Origin: Pseudomonas sp. LS1212
GTDB lineage: Bacteria; Pseudomonadota; Gammaproteobacteria; Pseudomonadales; Pseudomonadaceae
Direction of reading: 5' to 3'
DNA length: 64,000 nucleotides
NCBI RefSeq assembly: GCF_024741815.1
Contig: NZ_CP102951.1
Location: 2,681,001 to 2,745,000 of the forward strand
Part shown: piece by piece, positions 35,556 through 44,061 of the stretch
Position numbering within the stretch: position 1 is the stretch's first letter
How the letters are laid out: each line of letters begins with the position of its first letter
Notes under the pieces: model-generated
The model's input: only the letters and a program-made list of their open reading frames with translations
What the model was told of the DNA's origin: nothing
Databases searched by the model: none
Position numbers and translations under genes: made by a program

Positions 35556-36308
35556 GTGTCTAAATCTGTTGAGGATAATGCCTCCCTCGAGTCTTTCTCT
35601 CTCGAGAGTCCCTCACCGCTGTATGCGCGGGTCAAGCAAATCATCGTGCAGAAGATTCGCTCAGGTGCCTGGTTGCCCAATTCCAAGCTGCCGTCGGAAA
35701 GCGAGCTGCTGACCCTGCTGGGCGTTAGCCGCATGACCATCAATCGGGCATTGCGAGAGCTGACCATTGAGGGTTTGCTGGTGCGCATGCAAGGGGTGGG
35801 TACCTTTGTGGCCGAGCCCAAAGGGCATGCCGCATTGTTCGAGATCCACAACATTGCCGAAGAAATCGCCGCCCGCGGTCATGAGCATCGCTGCGAAGTC
35901 ATCGTGCTGGAAGAGATGCCCGAACGTGCTCGTGCTTCAATGCCCTTCCCACTGGAAGGGGTCAAGCGCGTATTCCACTCAGTGGTGGTGCATCACGAGA
36001 ACGGTGTGCCGGTGCAGATCGAAGAGCGCTTCGTGAATGCCGAGGTGGCACCAGCCTACTTGCAGCAGGATTTTACCCGGGTCACGCCCTACGCCTATCT
36101 CATTCAGTTGGCTCCTCTGACCGAAGGCGAGCATGTGGTCGAATCTATTCATGCCAAGGCCGCCGAGTGCAAGCTGCTGCAAATAAAACGCTATGAACCG
36201 TGCCTGTTGATTCGCCGCCGCACCTGGGCAGCCAAGGGCCAGGTCGGTTGTGCACGCTTGGTGTACCCGGGTTCGCGCTATCGCCTGGAAGGCAAATTCG
36301 GCAACTGA
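35556..36308 (+). CDS. hutC: HutC-type GntR-family repressor
   Basis: 250 residues with a GntR winged helix (about 25-90: SELLTLLGVSRMTINRALRE) and a UTRA effector domain (about 110-240) that in HutC binds urocanate. GTG 35556 is chosen for the AGGAG site six bases upstream. It is the first gene of a same-strand series with hutU and fatty-acid-type genes; the 391-base gap to hutU carries probable operators. It is very likely a HutC paralogue dedicated to this operon, responding to urocanate or a similar imidazole acid (inference). Confidence 0.85.
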   Translation: MSKSVEDNASLESFSLESPSPLYARVKQIIVQKIRSGAWLPNSKLPSESELLTLLGVSRMTINRALRELTIEGLLVRMQGVGTFVAEPKGHAALFEIHNIAEEIAARGHEHRCEVIVLEEMPERARASMPFPLEGVKRVFHSVVVHHENGVPVQIEERFVNAEVAPAYLQQDFTRVTPYAYLIQLAPLTEGEHVVESIHAKAAECKLLQIKRYEPCLLIRRRTWAAKGQVGCARLVYPGSRYRLEGKFGN

Positions 36309-36614
36309 ATCACTGCTTGAGCGGCCCCCGCCTGCCGCTCGCCAAGCCTGCCATCGCTCTCTTTTCCCCTGTGCTGTCACTGCCTTTTCACTAAGTGGCA
36401 GAAAAGTGACATCGCATCCAATACGTGCCAGTAAGTGTTACCAAACATCACGCCTCGTACCGGTTTCGCGAAAAGTTGCAACAGAAAATTCGACCGTACA
36501 GCGCGCGTGCCATTTTTCTTAAAAATTTTAACTATTTGAAATAAAAGAAAATTATTTAGTTTTTGAATTTTTCAGGTGTGGCGAAAACCTGATTTGGCCC
36601 TTCACTTGCAACTA

Positions 36615-36653
36615 CTTGTACATACAGGTTGGTATAAGCATATATGTACGTAT
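36615..36653 (+). promoter_or_regulatory. HutC-type operator candidates upstream of hutU
   Basis: CTTGTACATACAGG (36615-36628) and the nearby TATATGTACGTAT (36641-36653) resemble the TTGTATATACAA-like sites of HutC repressors. They sit about 50-85 bases before the hutU start, downstream of a strongly AT-rich tract (36510-36570) that may act as an UP element. The gap 36309-36699 has no gene. Confidence 0.5.
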
Positions 36654-36699
36654 TCGTGCCGCTCCGCCAACCCGCTATCCACTGAGTGAGGAGATGACC

Positions 36700-38379
36700 A
36701 TGACTACCAAGACCACCCGCCTGCGTGATGTTGAAATCCGTGCCGCTCGCGGTAACAAGCTCACCGCCAAGAGCTGGCTGACCGAAGCGCCGCTGCGCAT
36801 GCTGATGAACAACCTCGATCCGGAAGTGGCCGAAAACCCGAAAGAGCTGGTGGTTTACGGTGGCATTGGCCGCGCGGCGCGTAACTGGGAGTGCTACGAC
36901 AAGATCGTCGAGAGCCTGACCAACCTCAACGACGACGAAACCCTGCTGGTGCAGTCGGGCAAGCCGGTCGGCGTGTTCAAGACCCACAGCAACGCCCCGC
37001 GCGTACTGATCGCCAACTCCAACCTGGTGCCGCACTGGGCCACCTGGGAGCATTTCAACGAACTGGATGCCAAGGGCCTGGCCATGTACGGCCAGATGAC
37101 CGCCGGCAGCTGGATCTACATCGGTAGCCAGGGCATCGTCCAGGGCACCTATGAAACCTTCGTCGAAGCCGGTCGCCAGCACTACAACAGCAACCTGAAA
37201 GGCAAGTGGGTCCTGACCGCGGGTCTGGGTGGCATGGGCGGCGCCCAGCCACTGGCGGCCACCCTGGCCGGTGCCTGCTCGCTGAACATCGAATGCCAGC
37301 AAAGCCGCATCGACTTCCGCCTGAGCAGCCGTTACGTCGATGAGCAAGCCACCGACCTGGACGATGCGCTGGCACGCCTCGACAAATACACCAAGGAAGG
37401 CAAGGCCATCTCCATCGCCCTGCTCGGCAACGCCGCCGAAATCCTGCCGGAGCTGGTCAAGCGTGGCGTGCGCCCCGACATGGTCACCGACCAGACCAGC
37501 GCCCACGATCCGCTCAACGGCTACCTGCCGGCTGGCTGGACCTGGGAACAGTACCGCGACCGCGCCCTGACCGAACCGGCTGCGGTGGTCAAGGCTGCCA
37601 AGCAATCCATGGCCGTCCACGTCCAGGCCATGCTCGACTTCCAGAAGCAAGGCATCCCGACTTTCGACTACGGCAACAACATCCGTCAGATGGCCAAGGA
37701 AGAAGGCGTGGAAAACGCCTTCGACTTCCCCGGCTTCGTACCGGCCTATATCCGTCCGCTGTTCTGCCGTGGCATCGGCCCGTTCCGCTGGGCAGCACTG
37801 TCGGGCAACGCCGAGGACATCTACAAGACCGACGCCAAGGTCAAGGAACTGATCCCGGACGACGCCCACCTGCACAACTGGCTGGACATGGCGCGCGAGC
37901 GCATCAGCTTCCAGGGCCTGCCGGCACGTATCTGCTGGGTTGGCCTGGGCCTGCGCGCCAAGCTGGGCCTGGCCTTCAACGAAATGGTGCGCAGCGGCGA
38001 GCTGTCGGCACCGATCGTGATTGGCCGTGACCACCTCGATTCCGGTTCCGTATCGAGCCCGAACCGTGAAACCGAAGCGATGCAGGATGGCTCCGACGCC
38101 GTGTCCGACTGGCCACTGCTCAACGCCCTGCTCAACACCGCCAGCGGCGCGACCTGGGTTTCCCTGCACCATGGCGGCGGCGTCGGTATGGGCTTCTCCC
38201 AGCACTCGGGGATGGTCATCGTCTGCGACGGTACCGACGAAGCGGCCGAGCGTATTGCCCGCGTACTGCACAACGACCCGGCTACTGGTGTCATGCGTCA
38301 CGCTGATGCCGGTTACCAGATTGCAATTGATTGCGCCAAAGAGCAGGGCATCAACCTGCCCATGATCGGCAAAGCGTGA
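36700..38379 (+). CDS. hutU: Urocanate hydratase
   Basis: 559-residue cytosolic enzyme that converts urocanate to imidazolonepropionate using NAD+ as an electrophilic cofactor. It is full length, with YGGIGRAARNW, the NAD-binding GLGGMGGAQPLAATLAGAC and FCRGIGPFRWAALSG holding the active-site cysteine. ATG 36700 has GAGGAG at ideal spacing; ATG 36694 would be too close. Unlike standard hut loci there is no hutH, hutI, hutG, hutF or hutD here. It is followed 25 bases later by a CoA-transferase, so it is probably a second copy recruited to another imidazole-acid pathway. Confidence 0.95.
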   Translation: MTTKTTRLRDVEIRAARGNKLTAKSWLTEAPLRMLMNNLDPEVAENPKELVVYGGIGRAARNWECYDKIVESLTNLNDDETLLVQSGKPVGVFKTHSNAPRVLIANSNLVPHWATWEHFNELDAKGLAMYGQMTAGSWIYIGSQGIVQGTYETFVEAGRQHYNSNLKGKWVLTAGLGGMGGAQPLAATLAGACSLNIECQQSRIDFRLSSRYVDEQATDLDDALARLDKYTKEGKAISIALLGNAAEILPELVKRGVRPDMVTDQTSAHDPLNGYLPAGWTWEQYRDRALTEPAAVVKAAKQSMAVHVQAMLDFQKQGIPTFDYGNNIRQMAKEEGVENAFDFPGFVPAYIRPLFCRGIGPFRWAALSGNAEDIYKTDAKVKELIPDDAHLHNWLDMARERISFQGLPARICWVGLGLRAKLGLAFNEMVRSGELSAPIVIGRDHLDSGSVSSPNRETEAMQDGSDAVSDWPLLNALLNTASGATWVSLHHGGGVGMGFSQHSGMVIVCDGTDEAAERIARVLHNDPATGVMRHADAGYQIAIDCAKEQGINLPMIGKA

Positions 38380-38404
38380 GCCCCACAACCGAGGAGTCTG
38401 CAAC

Positions 38405-39571
38405 ATGACCAGCAGCCCGTTTACCCAACAGCTCAAGGGCGTTCGCGTACTGGACCTGAGCCGCGTACTGGCCGGCCCGCATTGCACCGCAATGCTCGCG
38501 GACCTGGGCGCCGATGTGATCAAGTTCGAGGTGCCCGAGCACGGTGACGACAGTCGCCACCTGGGCCCGTTCAAGGGTGGCGAGAGTGTCTATTTCGGCC
38601 TGATCAATCGTGGCAAGCGCAGTGTCGAGATCGACTTCAAGGCCGCCGCCGAGCGTGCGCGGTTGTATGAACTGGTCCGCGAGGCCGACGTCGTCGTCGA
38701 AAACTTCCGCCCCGGTGTGACCCAGCGCCTGGGGATCGACTTCGACACACTCAAGCAATACAACCACAAGCTGATCTACGCGAGCATTTCCGGCTTCGGC
38801 CAGCACGGCCCACTGTCGCGCAACCCGGCCTACGACATCGTCGCCCAAGCGATGTCCGGGCTGATGAGCGTCACCGGTTTTGCCCAGGCCGGGCCAACCC
38901 GCAGCGGCGAGGCCATCGGTGATCTGTGTGCCGGTGTCTATGCCGCCTGGGCGATCAGTTCGGCACTCTTTGCCCGCGAGCGGCATGCGCCAGGTGCGCA
39001 ATACATCGATGTCGCCATGTTCGATGTGTTGTTCAGTCTGCAAATGACTGGCCTTTCCAACCTCTTCGCCAATGGCGTGGCGCCGGGCCTGATCGGCAAT
39101 CGCCATCCGGTTTCGACGCCTTTCGACACTTACCGCGCCGCCGACGGCCTGGTGGTCATCGCCGTGGCGAGCAACAAGCTGTTCCTGCGTCTGTGCGAGT
39201 GCATAGGCCAGCCTGGGCTTGGCCTCGATCCACGCTTTGCCGATGACCCGCAGCGCACGCTGAACGAGCCCGCGTTGCGCGCTGAAATCGAAGCCTGGAC
39301 GGGCCGACTGAGCGTCGATCAGGCCTGTGAAATCCTGCTCGATGCAGGCGTGCCGTCCTCTCCGGTATGGAATCTCGCCCAGGCCGCCGAAAGTGAACAG
39401 GCACAGGTGCGCCAATTGCTGATTCGGCCTGAGGGCTCAGCGTTGCCATTGGTACCACAACCGGTGTTCTTCAACGGCCACAAACCCCATGCCACCACCA
39501 TTGCCCCGCGTCTGGGCGCAGACAATCAGGCATTTGGCTTGCACAAACAGGAGCTTTCCCATGAACTTTGA
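38405..39571 (+). CDS. Type III (CaiB/BaiF) CoA-transferase
   Basis: 388 residues. Family motifs are LKGVRVLDLSRVLAGPHCTA, VENFRPGVTQRLGID and the catalytic aspartate in GEAIGDLCAGVYAA. These enzymes move CoA between carboxylic acids through an aspartyl-CoA adduct. It has a GAGGAG site, follows hutU by 25 bases and overlaps the acyl-CoA dehydrogenase gene by 11, so it is firmly in the operon. In this setting it may activate imidazolepropionate using urocanyl-CoA as donor (inference). Confidence 0.9.
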   Translation: MTSSPFTQQLKGVRVLDLSRVLAGPHCTAMLADLGADVIKFEVPEHGDDSRHLGPFKGGESVYFGLINRGKRSVEIDFKAAAERARLYELVREADVVVENFRPGVTQRLGIDFDTLKQYNHKLIYASISGFGQHGPLSRNPAYDIVAQAMSGLMSVTGFAQAGPTRSGEAIGDLCAGVYAAWAISSALFARERHAPGAQYIDVAMFDVLFSLQMTGLSNLFANGVAPGLIGNRHPVSTPFDTYRAADGLVVIAVASNKLFLRLCECIGQPGLGLDPRFADDPQRTLNEPALRAEIEAWTGRLSVDQACEILLDAGVPSSPVWNLAQAAESEQAQVRQLLIRPEGSALPLVPQPVFFNGHKPHATTIAPRLGADNQAFGLHKQELSHEL

Positions 39572-40703
39572 ATTGGATCAGGTTGAACTGGCCGTTGTCG
39601 AAACGGCTGAGAAGCTTGCTCGCGAGGTGATCCAGCCACGCGCCCAGCATTATGACGAAACCGAAACCTTTTGCGCCGAGAGCCTGCAGGCACTGGCCGA
39701 ACTGGGTGGCATGGGCATCAACCTGCCCGAGCAATATGGCGGCCTGGGCATTGGCAGCCTGGCAATGAGCCGCGTGGTCGAAGCCGTGGCAGGCGCCTGT
39801 GCTTCGACCGCATCGGCCTTGACCGCGCACTTTCTGGCGACCGATTCGATCCTGATCGGCGGTACCGAAGCGCAGAAACAGGAATGGCTGCCCCGCGCCG
39901 CCAGCGGCGAACTGCTGGGCGCCTTCGCCCTGACCGAGCCTGCCGCTGGCTCCAACCCGGCCGACATGCGCTGCCGGGCGCAACGCGAAGACGGTGGCTG
40001 GCGAATACGTGGCAGCAAGCACTACATCACCAACGCCCGCGAAGCCGGCTTTATCGTGCTCTATGCCAAAACTGATGCCGAGGCGGGTCACAAGGGCATC
40101 AGCGCCTTCATGATCCCCAAGGGCACCGCCGGGATCAGCTTCTCCAGCCCGGAAAAAACCATGGGCCTGCGCGGCAGCACGATCTATGAGCTGGCCTTGG
40201 ACTGCTGGTTGCCCGAGTCATCCTTGCTCGGCAGCGAAGGTGCCGGCTTCAGCACGGCCATGGCAGTTCTCGATCGCGGCCGGGTGGAAGTCGCGGCCAT
40301 GTCACTGGGTATCGCCAACGCGGCGCTGCAAGCGAGCCTGAACTGGGTGCGCGAGCGGCAGATCGGACCCAAGCCGCTCGCGGCCTATCAAGGCACCCAG
40401 TGGCGCCTGGCCGATATGTACGCGCAGCTGGAAAGCGCCCGCATGCTGACCTGGAAAGCCGCGGCACGACGCGACAGCGGTGAGCGCTTCAGCCTGGATT
40501 CGGCCACTGCCAAACTGGTTGCGGCCGAGTGCGCCGGCTTCGTTACCGATGCCGCGCTGCAGCTGCATGGCGGCTACGGCTACATCCGCGACCTGCCATT
40601 GGAGCGCTACGTGCGCGACGCGCGGATCCTGCGGATCTTCGAGGGCACCTCGGAAATCCAGAAAATCATTATTTCGCGAAGCCTGCTCGAAGCCCAACGC
40701 TGA
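39561..40703 (+). CDS. Acyl-CoA dehydrogenase
   Basis: 380-residue FAD enzyme with the usual three-domain layout. Visible are FALTEPAAGSNPADMRCRA (FAD/substrate), AAECAGFVTDAALQLHGGYG and the catalytic glutamate in ILRIFEGTSEIQKI. ATG 39561 follows CAGGAGC inside the end of the CoA-transferase gene. Electrons would go to the EtfBA pair encoded downstream in the same direction. Linked to HutU, the proposed reaction is alpha,beta-dehydrogenation of imidazolepropionyl-CoA to urocanyl-CoA; a different arylpropionate is possible. Confidence 0.92.
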   Translation: MNFELDQVELAVVETAEKLAREVIQPRAQHYDETETFCAESLQALAELGGMGINLPEQYGGLGIGSLAMSRVVEAVAGACASTASALTAHFLATDSILIGGTEAQKQEWLPRAASGELLGAFALTEPAAGSNPADMRCRAQREDGGWRIRGSKHYITNAREAGFIVLYAKTDAEAGHKGISAFMIPKGTAGISFSSPEKTMGLRGSTIYELALDCWLPESSLLGSEGAGFSTAMAVLDRGRVEVAAMSLGIANAALQASLNWVRERQIGPKPLAAYQGTQWRLADMYAQLESARMLTWKAAARRDSGERFSLDSATAKLVAAECAGFVTDAALQLHGGYGYIRDLPLERYVRDARILRIFEGTSEIQKIIISRSLLEAQR

Positions 40704-40795
40704 CCGAGCGAAAAAACCGGGGCCTGTTGCACAGGCCTCACTCCCTGTTGACCACGAGAAGGTTGTCGTATCCACGACGCCCGAGAGGAACCGCC

Positions 40796-42223
40796 ATGTC
40801 CGCCTCCAAAGAAAGTGCGCAGCGCAAGACGTATATAGAACGGCGATCCATCGATTACATCCCTGAGTCGGAACGCCATGGCCGACTGCTCAGCCAATTC
40901 ACCCTCTGGTTCGGTGCCAACCTGCAAGTCACCGCCATCGTCACCGGCGCCCTTGCCGTGGTGTTGGGCGGGGATGTGTTCTGGTCACTGATAGGCCTGT
41001 TGATCGGGCAGCTGCTCGGCGGGGCGATCATGGCGCTGCATGCGGCCCAGGGGCCACAGCTCGGGCTGCCGCAGATGATCTCCAGCCGCGTGCAATTCGG
41101 CGTCTTTGGCGCGGTGATACCGATCGTGCTGGTGTGCTTGATGTACGTGGGCTTTTCGGCCAGTGGTTCGGTGCTGGCAGGCCAGGCCATCGGCCAACTG
41201 GTCAATGTCAGCGATGCCACCGGCATTCTCATTTTCGCGGCGATGATCGTCGTGTTGACGGTGCTGGGCTACCGGACCATTCACTTGATCGGGCGGCTGT
41301 CGAGCCTGATTGGCGTGGTGGCCTTCTTCTACCTGTTCTATCGGTTATTGTCAGCCCATGACATCGGCGAACTGCTCGGCAACCGACACTTTTCGTTGAG
41401 CAGCTTTTTGCTGGCGATCTCGCTGTCGGCCTCCTGGCAGATTGCCTTCGGCCCTTATGTGGCTGACTATTCGCGTTACCTGCCAAGAAAGACTTCAGCC
41501 TGGAAGACCTTTCTCGCCGTGGGCCTGGGCTCGGTCATCGGAACACAGATCTCCATGGTCTTCGGCGTTTTTGTCGCGGCCCTTGCGGGCGACCAGTTTG
41601 CCGGCCACGAGGTCTCGTACATCGTCGGCATGGGTGCCAGCGGCGTCGTCGCGTCATTGCTGTTCTTCAGTATCGTGTTCGGCAAGGTCACCATCACAAC
41701 CCTCAACGCCTACGGCAGTTTCATGTCGCTGGCAACGATCGTCAGCGGCTTTCGCGGTAACCAGGAAATATCCAGGAGCCTGCGCATGGCCTACATCCTG
41801 GTCATGGTGGGGCTGGCCACGGCACTGGCGCTGCTGGGGCGGCATTCGTTCCTTCACGATTTCTCCGCCTTCATCCTGTTCCTGCTGGCCTTCTTCACGC
41901 CCTGGAGCGCGATCAATCTGGTCGACTTCTATCTGGTGACCAAGGAGCGCTACGACATTCCGGCCCTGTCTGATCCGGACGGACGTTACGGTCGCTGGAA
42001 CATCCCGGGTATCGTGATCTATGCCATTGGCGTGGTGATCCAGTTGCCGTTCATTGCCACCAGCTTCTACACCGGCCCATTGGTCGAGCCTCTTGGAGGA
42101 ACAGACATTTCCTGGCTGATCGGGCTGACGCTGCCCGGCCTGATTTACTACCTGGTGGCGCGCAGGTCGCTGCAACGGATTCCCGCGCAACTGATTCTTC
42201 CGCAAGAATCCAGTGCGGTCTGA
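40796..42223 (+). CDS. NCS1 (cytosine permease-type) transporter, HutT-like
   Basis: 475 residues with about 12 membrane helices and the NCS1 pattern (FTLWFGANLQVTAIVTGALA, GPYVADYSRYLPRKTSAWK, FFTPWSAINLVDFY). CodB-type members in Pseudomonas hut loci import urocanate, making a urocanate-like imidazole acid a fair guess for the substrate. AGAGGAAC precedes ATG 40796; the longer frame from 40529 is out of register with the preceding gene. It lies 92 bases after the acyl-CoA dehydrogenase in the same direction. Confidence 0.85.
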   Translation: MSASKESAQRKTYIERRSIDYIPESERHGRLLSQFTLWFGANLQVTAIVTGALAVVLGGDVFWSLIGLLIGQLLGGAIMALHAAQGPQLGLPQMISSRVQFGVFGAVIPIVLVCLMYVGFSASGSVLAGQAIGQLVNVSDATGILIFAAMIVVLTVLGYRTIHLIGRLSSLIGVVAFFYLFYRLLSAHDIGELLGNRHFSLSSFLLAISLSASWQIAFGPYVADYSRYLPRKTSAWKTFLAVGLGSVIGTQISMVFGVFVAALAGDQFAGHEVSYIVGMGASGVVASLLFFSIVFGKVTITTLNAYGSFMSLATIVSGFRGNQEISRSLRMAYILVMVGLATALALLGRHSFLHDFSAFILFLLAFFTPWSAINLVDFYLVTKERYDIPALSDPDGRYGRWNIPGIVIYAIGVVIQLPFIATSFYTGPLVEPLGGTDISWLIGLTLPGLIYYLVARRSLQRIPAQLILPQESSAV

Positions 42224-42297
42224 TCCACGATCACTGCAGGGCGGCCGGGTAGGGCCGCCACTGCCAAAATCACTATACACAGCGTGTGGAGATAGCA

Positions 42298-43047
42298 ATG
42301 AAGGTGCTGGTAAGCGTCAAACGAGTGGTCGACTATAACGTCAAGGTTCGCGTCAAGGCGGACAACTCCGGCGTCGACCTTGCCAACGTCAAAATGTCCA
42401 TGAACCCCTTCTGCGAGATCGCTGTAGAAGAGGCCGTGCGTCTGAAAGAGAAAGGCGTTGCAAGCGAGATCGTCGTCGTCAGCGTCGGCCCGAGCACTGC
42501 CCAGGAGCAGTTGCGTACTGCGTTGGCTCTGGGTGCCGATCGCGCCATCCTCGTCGAGTCCGCTGACGAGCTTAATTCCCTGGCCGTGGCCAAGCTGCTC
42601 AAGGCCGTTGTCGACAAGGAGCAGCCTCAGCTGGTGATCCTGGGCAAACAAGCCATCGACAGCGACAACAACCAGACCGGCCAGATGCTGGCCGCGCTGA
42701 CCGGTTTCGCCCAGGGCACCTTTGCCTCGAAAGTGGAAATCGCCGGCGACAAGGCCAACGTGACCCGCGAAGTCGACGGCGGTCTGCAGACTGTTTCCCT
42801 GAGCCTGCCAGCCATCGTCACCACCGACCTGCGTCTGAACGAGCCACGCTACGCTTCCTTGCCCAACATCATGAAGGCCAAGAAGAAGCCGCTGGAAACC
42901 GTCACTCCAGACGCGCTGGGCGTTTCCACCGCCTCCACCAACAAGACCCTGAAAGTCGAAGCGCCGGCTGCTCGCAGCGCCGGTATCAAGGTCAAGTCGG
43001 TTGCTGAACTGGTCGAGAAACTGAAAAACGAAGCGAAGGTAATCTAA
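42298..43047 (+). CDS. etfB: Electron transfer flavoprotein beta subunit
   Basis: 249 residues, opening MKVLVSVKRVVDYNVKVRVK, with the ETF signature TDLRLNEPRYASLPNIMKAK near residue 185. It binds AMP and, with EtfA, carries electrons from acyl-CoA dehydrogenases to ETF-quinone oxidoreductase. ATG 42298 has TGGAGAT upstream. The sequence is close to what I know of the housekeeping Pseudomonas EtfB, so this may be a duplicate held for the linked dehydrogenase. Its stop is followed immediately by the etfA start. Confidence 0.95.
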   Translation: MKVLVSVKRVVDYNVKVRVKADNSGVDLANVKMSMNPFCEIAVEEAVRLKEKGVASEIVVVSVGPSTAQEQLRTALALGADRAILVESADELNSLAVAKLLKAVVDKEQPQLVILGKQAIDSDNNQTGQMLAALTGFAQGTFASKVEIAGDKANVTREVDGGLQTVSLSLPAIVTTDLRLNEPRYASLPNIMKAKKKPLETVTPDALGVSTASTNKTLKVEAPAARSAGIKVKSVAELVEKLKNEAKVI

Positions 43048-43977
43048 ATGACTATCCTGGTTATCGCTGAACACGAAAATGGTGCAGTTGCCCCGGCAAC
43101 CCTGAACACCGTTGCTGCAGCCGCGAAAATCGGTGGCGACATTCACGTGCTGGTAGCAGGTCAAGGCGTTGGTGCCGTGGCTGAAGCCGCTGCAAAAATC
43201 GCTGGTGTTGCCAAGGTACTGGTTGCCGATAACGCAGCCTATGCCCACCAGCTGCCGGAAAACGTTGCTCCTCTGGTTGCAGAGTTGGGCGCTGGCTACA
43301 GCCACATCCTGGCTCCGGCTACCTCCAACGGCAAAAACATCCTGCCGCGCGTTGCCGCGCAACTGGACGTCGACCAGATCTCCGAGATCATCGCCGTTGA
43401 ATCGGCCGACACCTTCAAGCGTCCGATCTACGCTGGTAATGCCATCGCGACCGTGCAGTCTTCGGCAGCCGTGAAAGTGCTCACCGTACGTGCCACCGGT
43501 TTCGACGCCGTTGCCGCAGAAGGGGGTTCGGCTGCGGTTGAAGCCGTCGCTGCTGCGCACGACGCAGGCAAATCGTCCTTCGTCGGCGAAGAGCTGGCCA
43601 AGTCCGACCGCCCGGAGCTGACCGCTGCCAGGATCGTCGTCTCGGGCGGGCGCGGCATGCAGAACGGCGACAACTTCAAGCACCTCTATTCGTTGGCCGA
43701 CAAGCTGGGCGCGGGGGTAGGGGCCTCGCGCGCAGCGGTCGACGCCGGTTTCGTCCCCAACGACATGCAGGTCGGCCAGACCGGCAAGATCGTCGCGCCG
43801 CAGCTGTACATCGCCGTTGGCATCAGCGGCGCGATCCAGCACCTGGCCGGCATGAAAGACTCGAAGATCATCGTCGCGATCAACAAGGACGAAGAGGCGC
43901 CGATCTTCCAGGTGGCCGATTACGGTTTGGTGGCTGATTTGTTCGAGGCTGTTCCTGAACTGGAGTCGGCCCTTTAG
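43048..43977 (+). CDS. etfA: Electron transfer flavoprotein alpha subunit
   Basis: 309 residues. The C-terminal FAD-binding domain is clear: VVSGGRGMQNGDNFKHLYSL, ASRAAVDAGFVPNDMQVGQT, and GISGAIQHLAGMKDSKIIVA with NKDEEAPIFQVADYGLVADL. It starts directly after the etfB stop. No ETF-quinone oxidoreductase gene is present in the window, so that partner must be supplied from elsewhere. Last gene of the operon; convergent with the flavoprotein gene across a REP palindrome. Confidence 0.95.
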   Translation: MTILVIAEHENGAVAPATLNTVAAAAKIGGDIHVLVAGQGVGAVAEAAAKIAGVAKVLVADNAAYAHQLPENVAPLVAELGAGYSHILAPATSNGKNILPRVAAQLDVDQISEIIAVESADTFKRPIYAGNAIATVQSSAAVKVLTVRATGFDAVAAEGGSAAVEAVAAAHDAGKSSFVGEELAKSDRPELTAARIVVSGGRGMQNGDNFKHLYSLADKLGAGVGASRAAVDAGFVPNDMQVGQTGKIVAPQLYIAVGISGAIQHLAGMKDSKIIVAINKDEEAPIFQVADYGLVADLFEAVPELESAL

Positions 43978-43993
43978 GGGCTGCTTTGCAGCC

Positions 43994-44056
43994 CATCGCG
44001 GGCAAGCCCGCTCCATGGCACCATTGATCCTGCAGGAGCGGGTCTTGCCCGCGATG
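43994..44056. repeat. REP-type inverted pair between convergent genes
   Basis: CATCGCGGGCAAGCCCGCTC and a reverse-complement-like GAGCGGGTCTTGCCCGCGAT form a long stem between etfA and the convergent flavoprotein gene. Typical Pseudomonas REP pair; may also end both transcripts. Confidence 0.8.
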
Positions 44057-44061
44057 AGGCC

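Noticed and set aside
36556..38574. Minus-strand open frame of 672 codons
   Set aside because: Shadow of hutU.
42148..44016. Minus-strand open frame of 622 codons
   Set aside because: Shadow of etfBA and the end of the permease gene.
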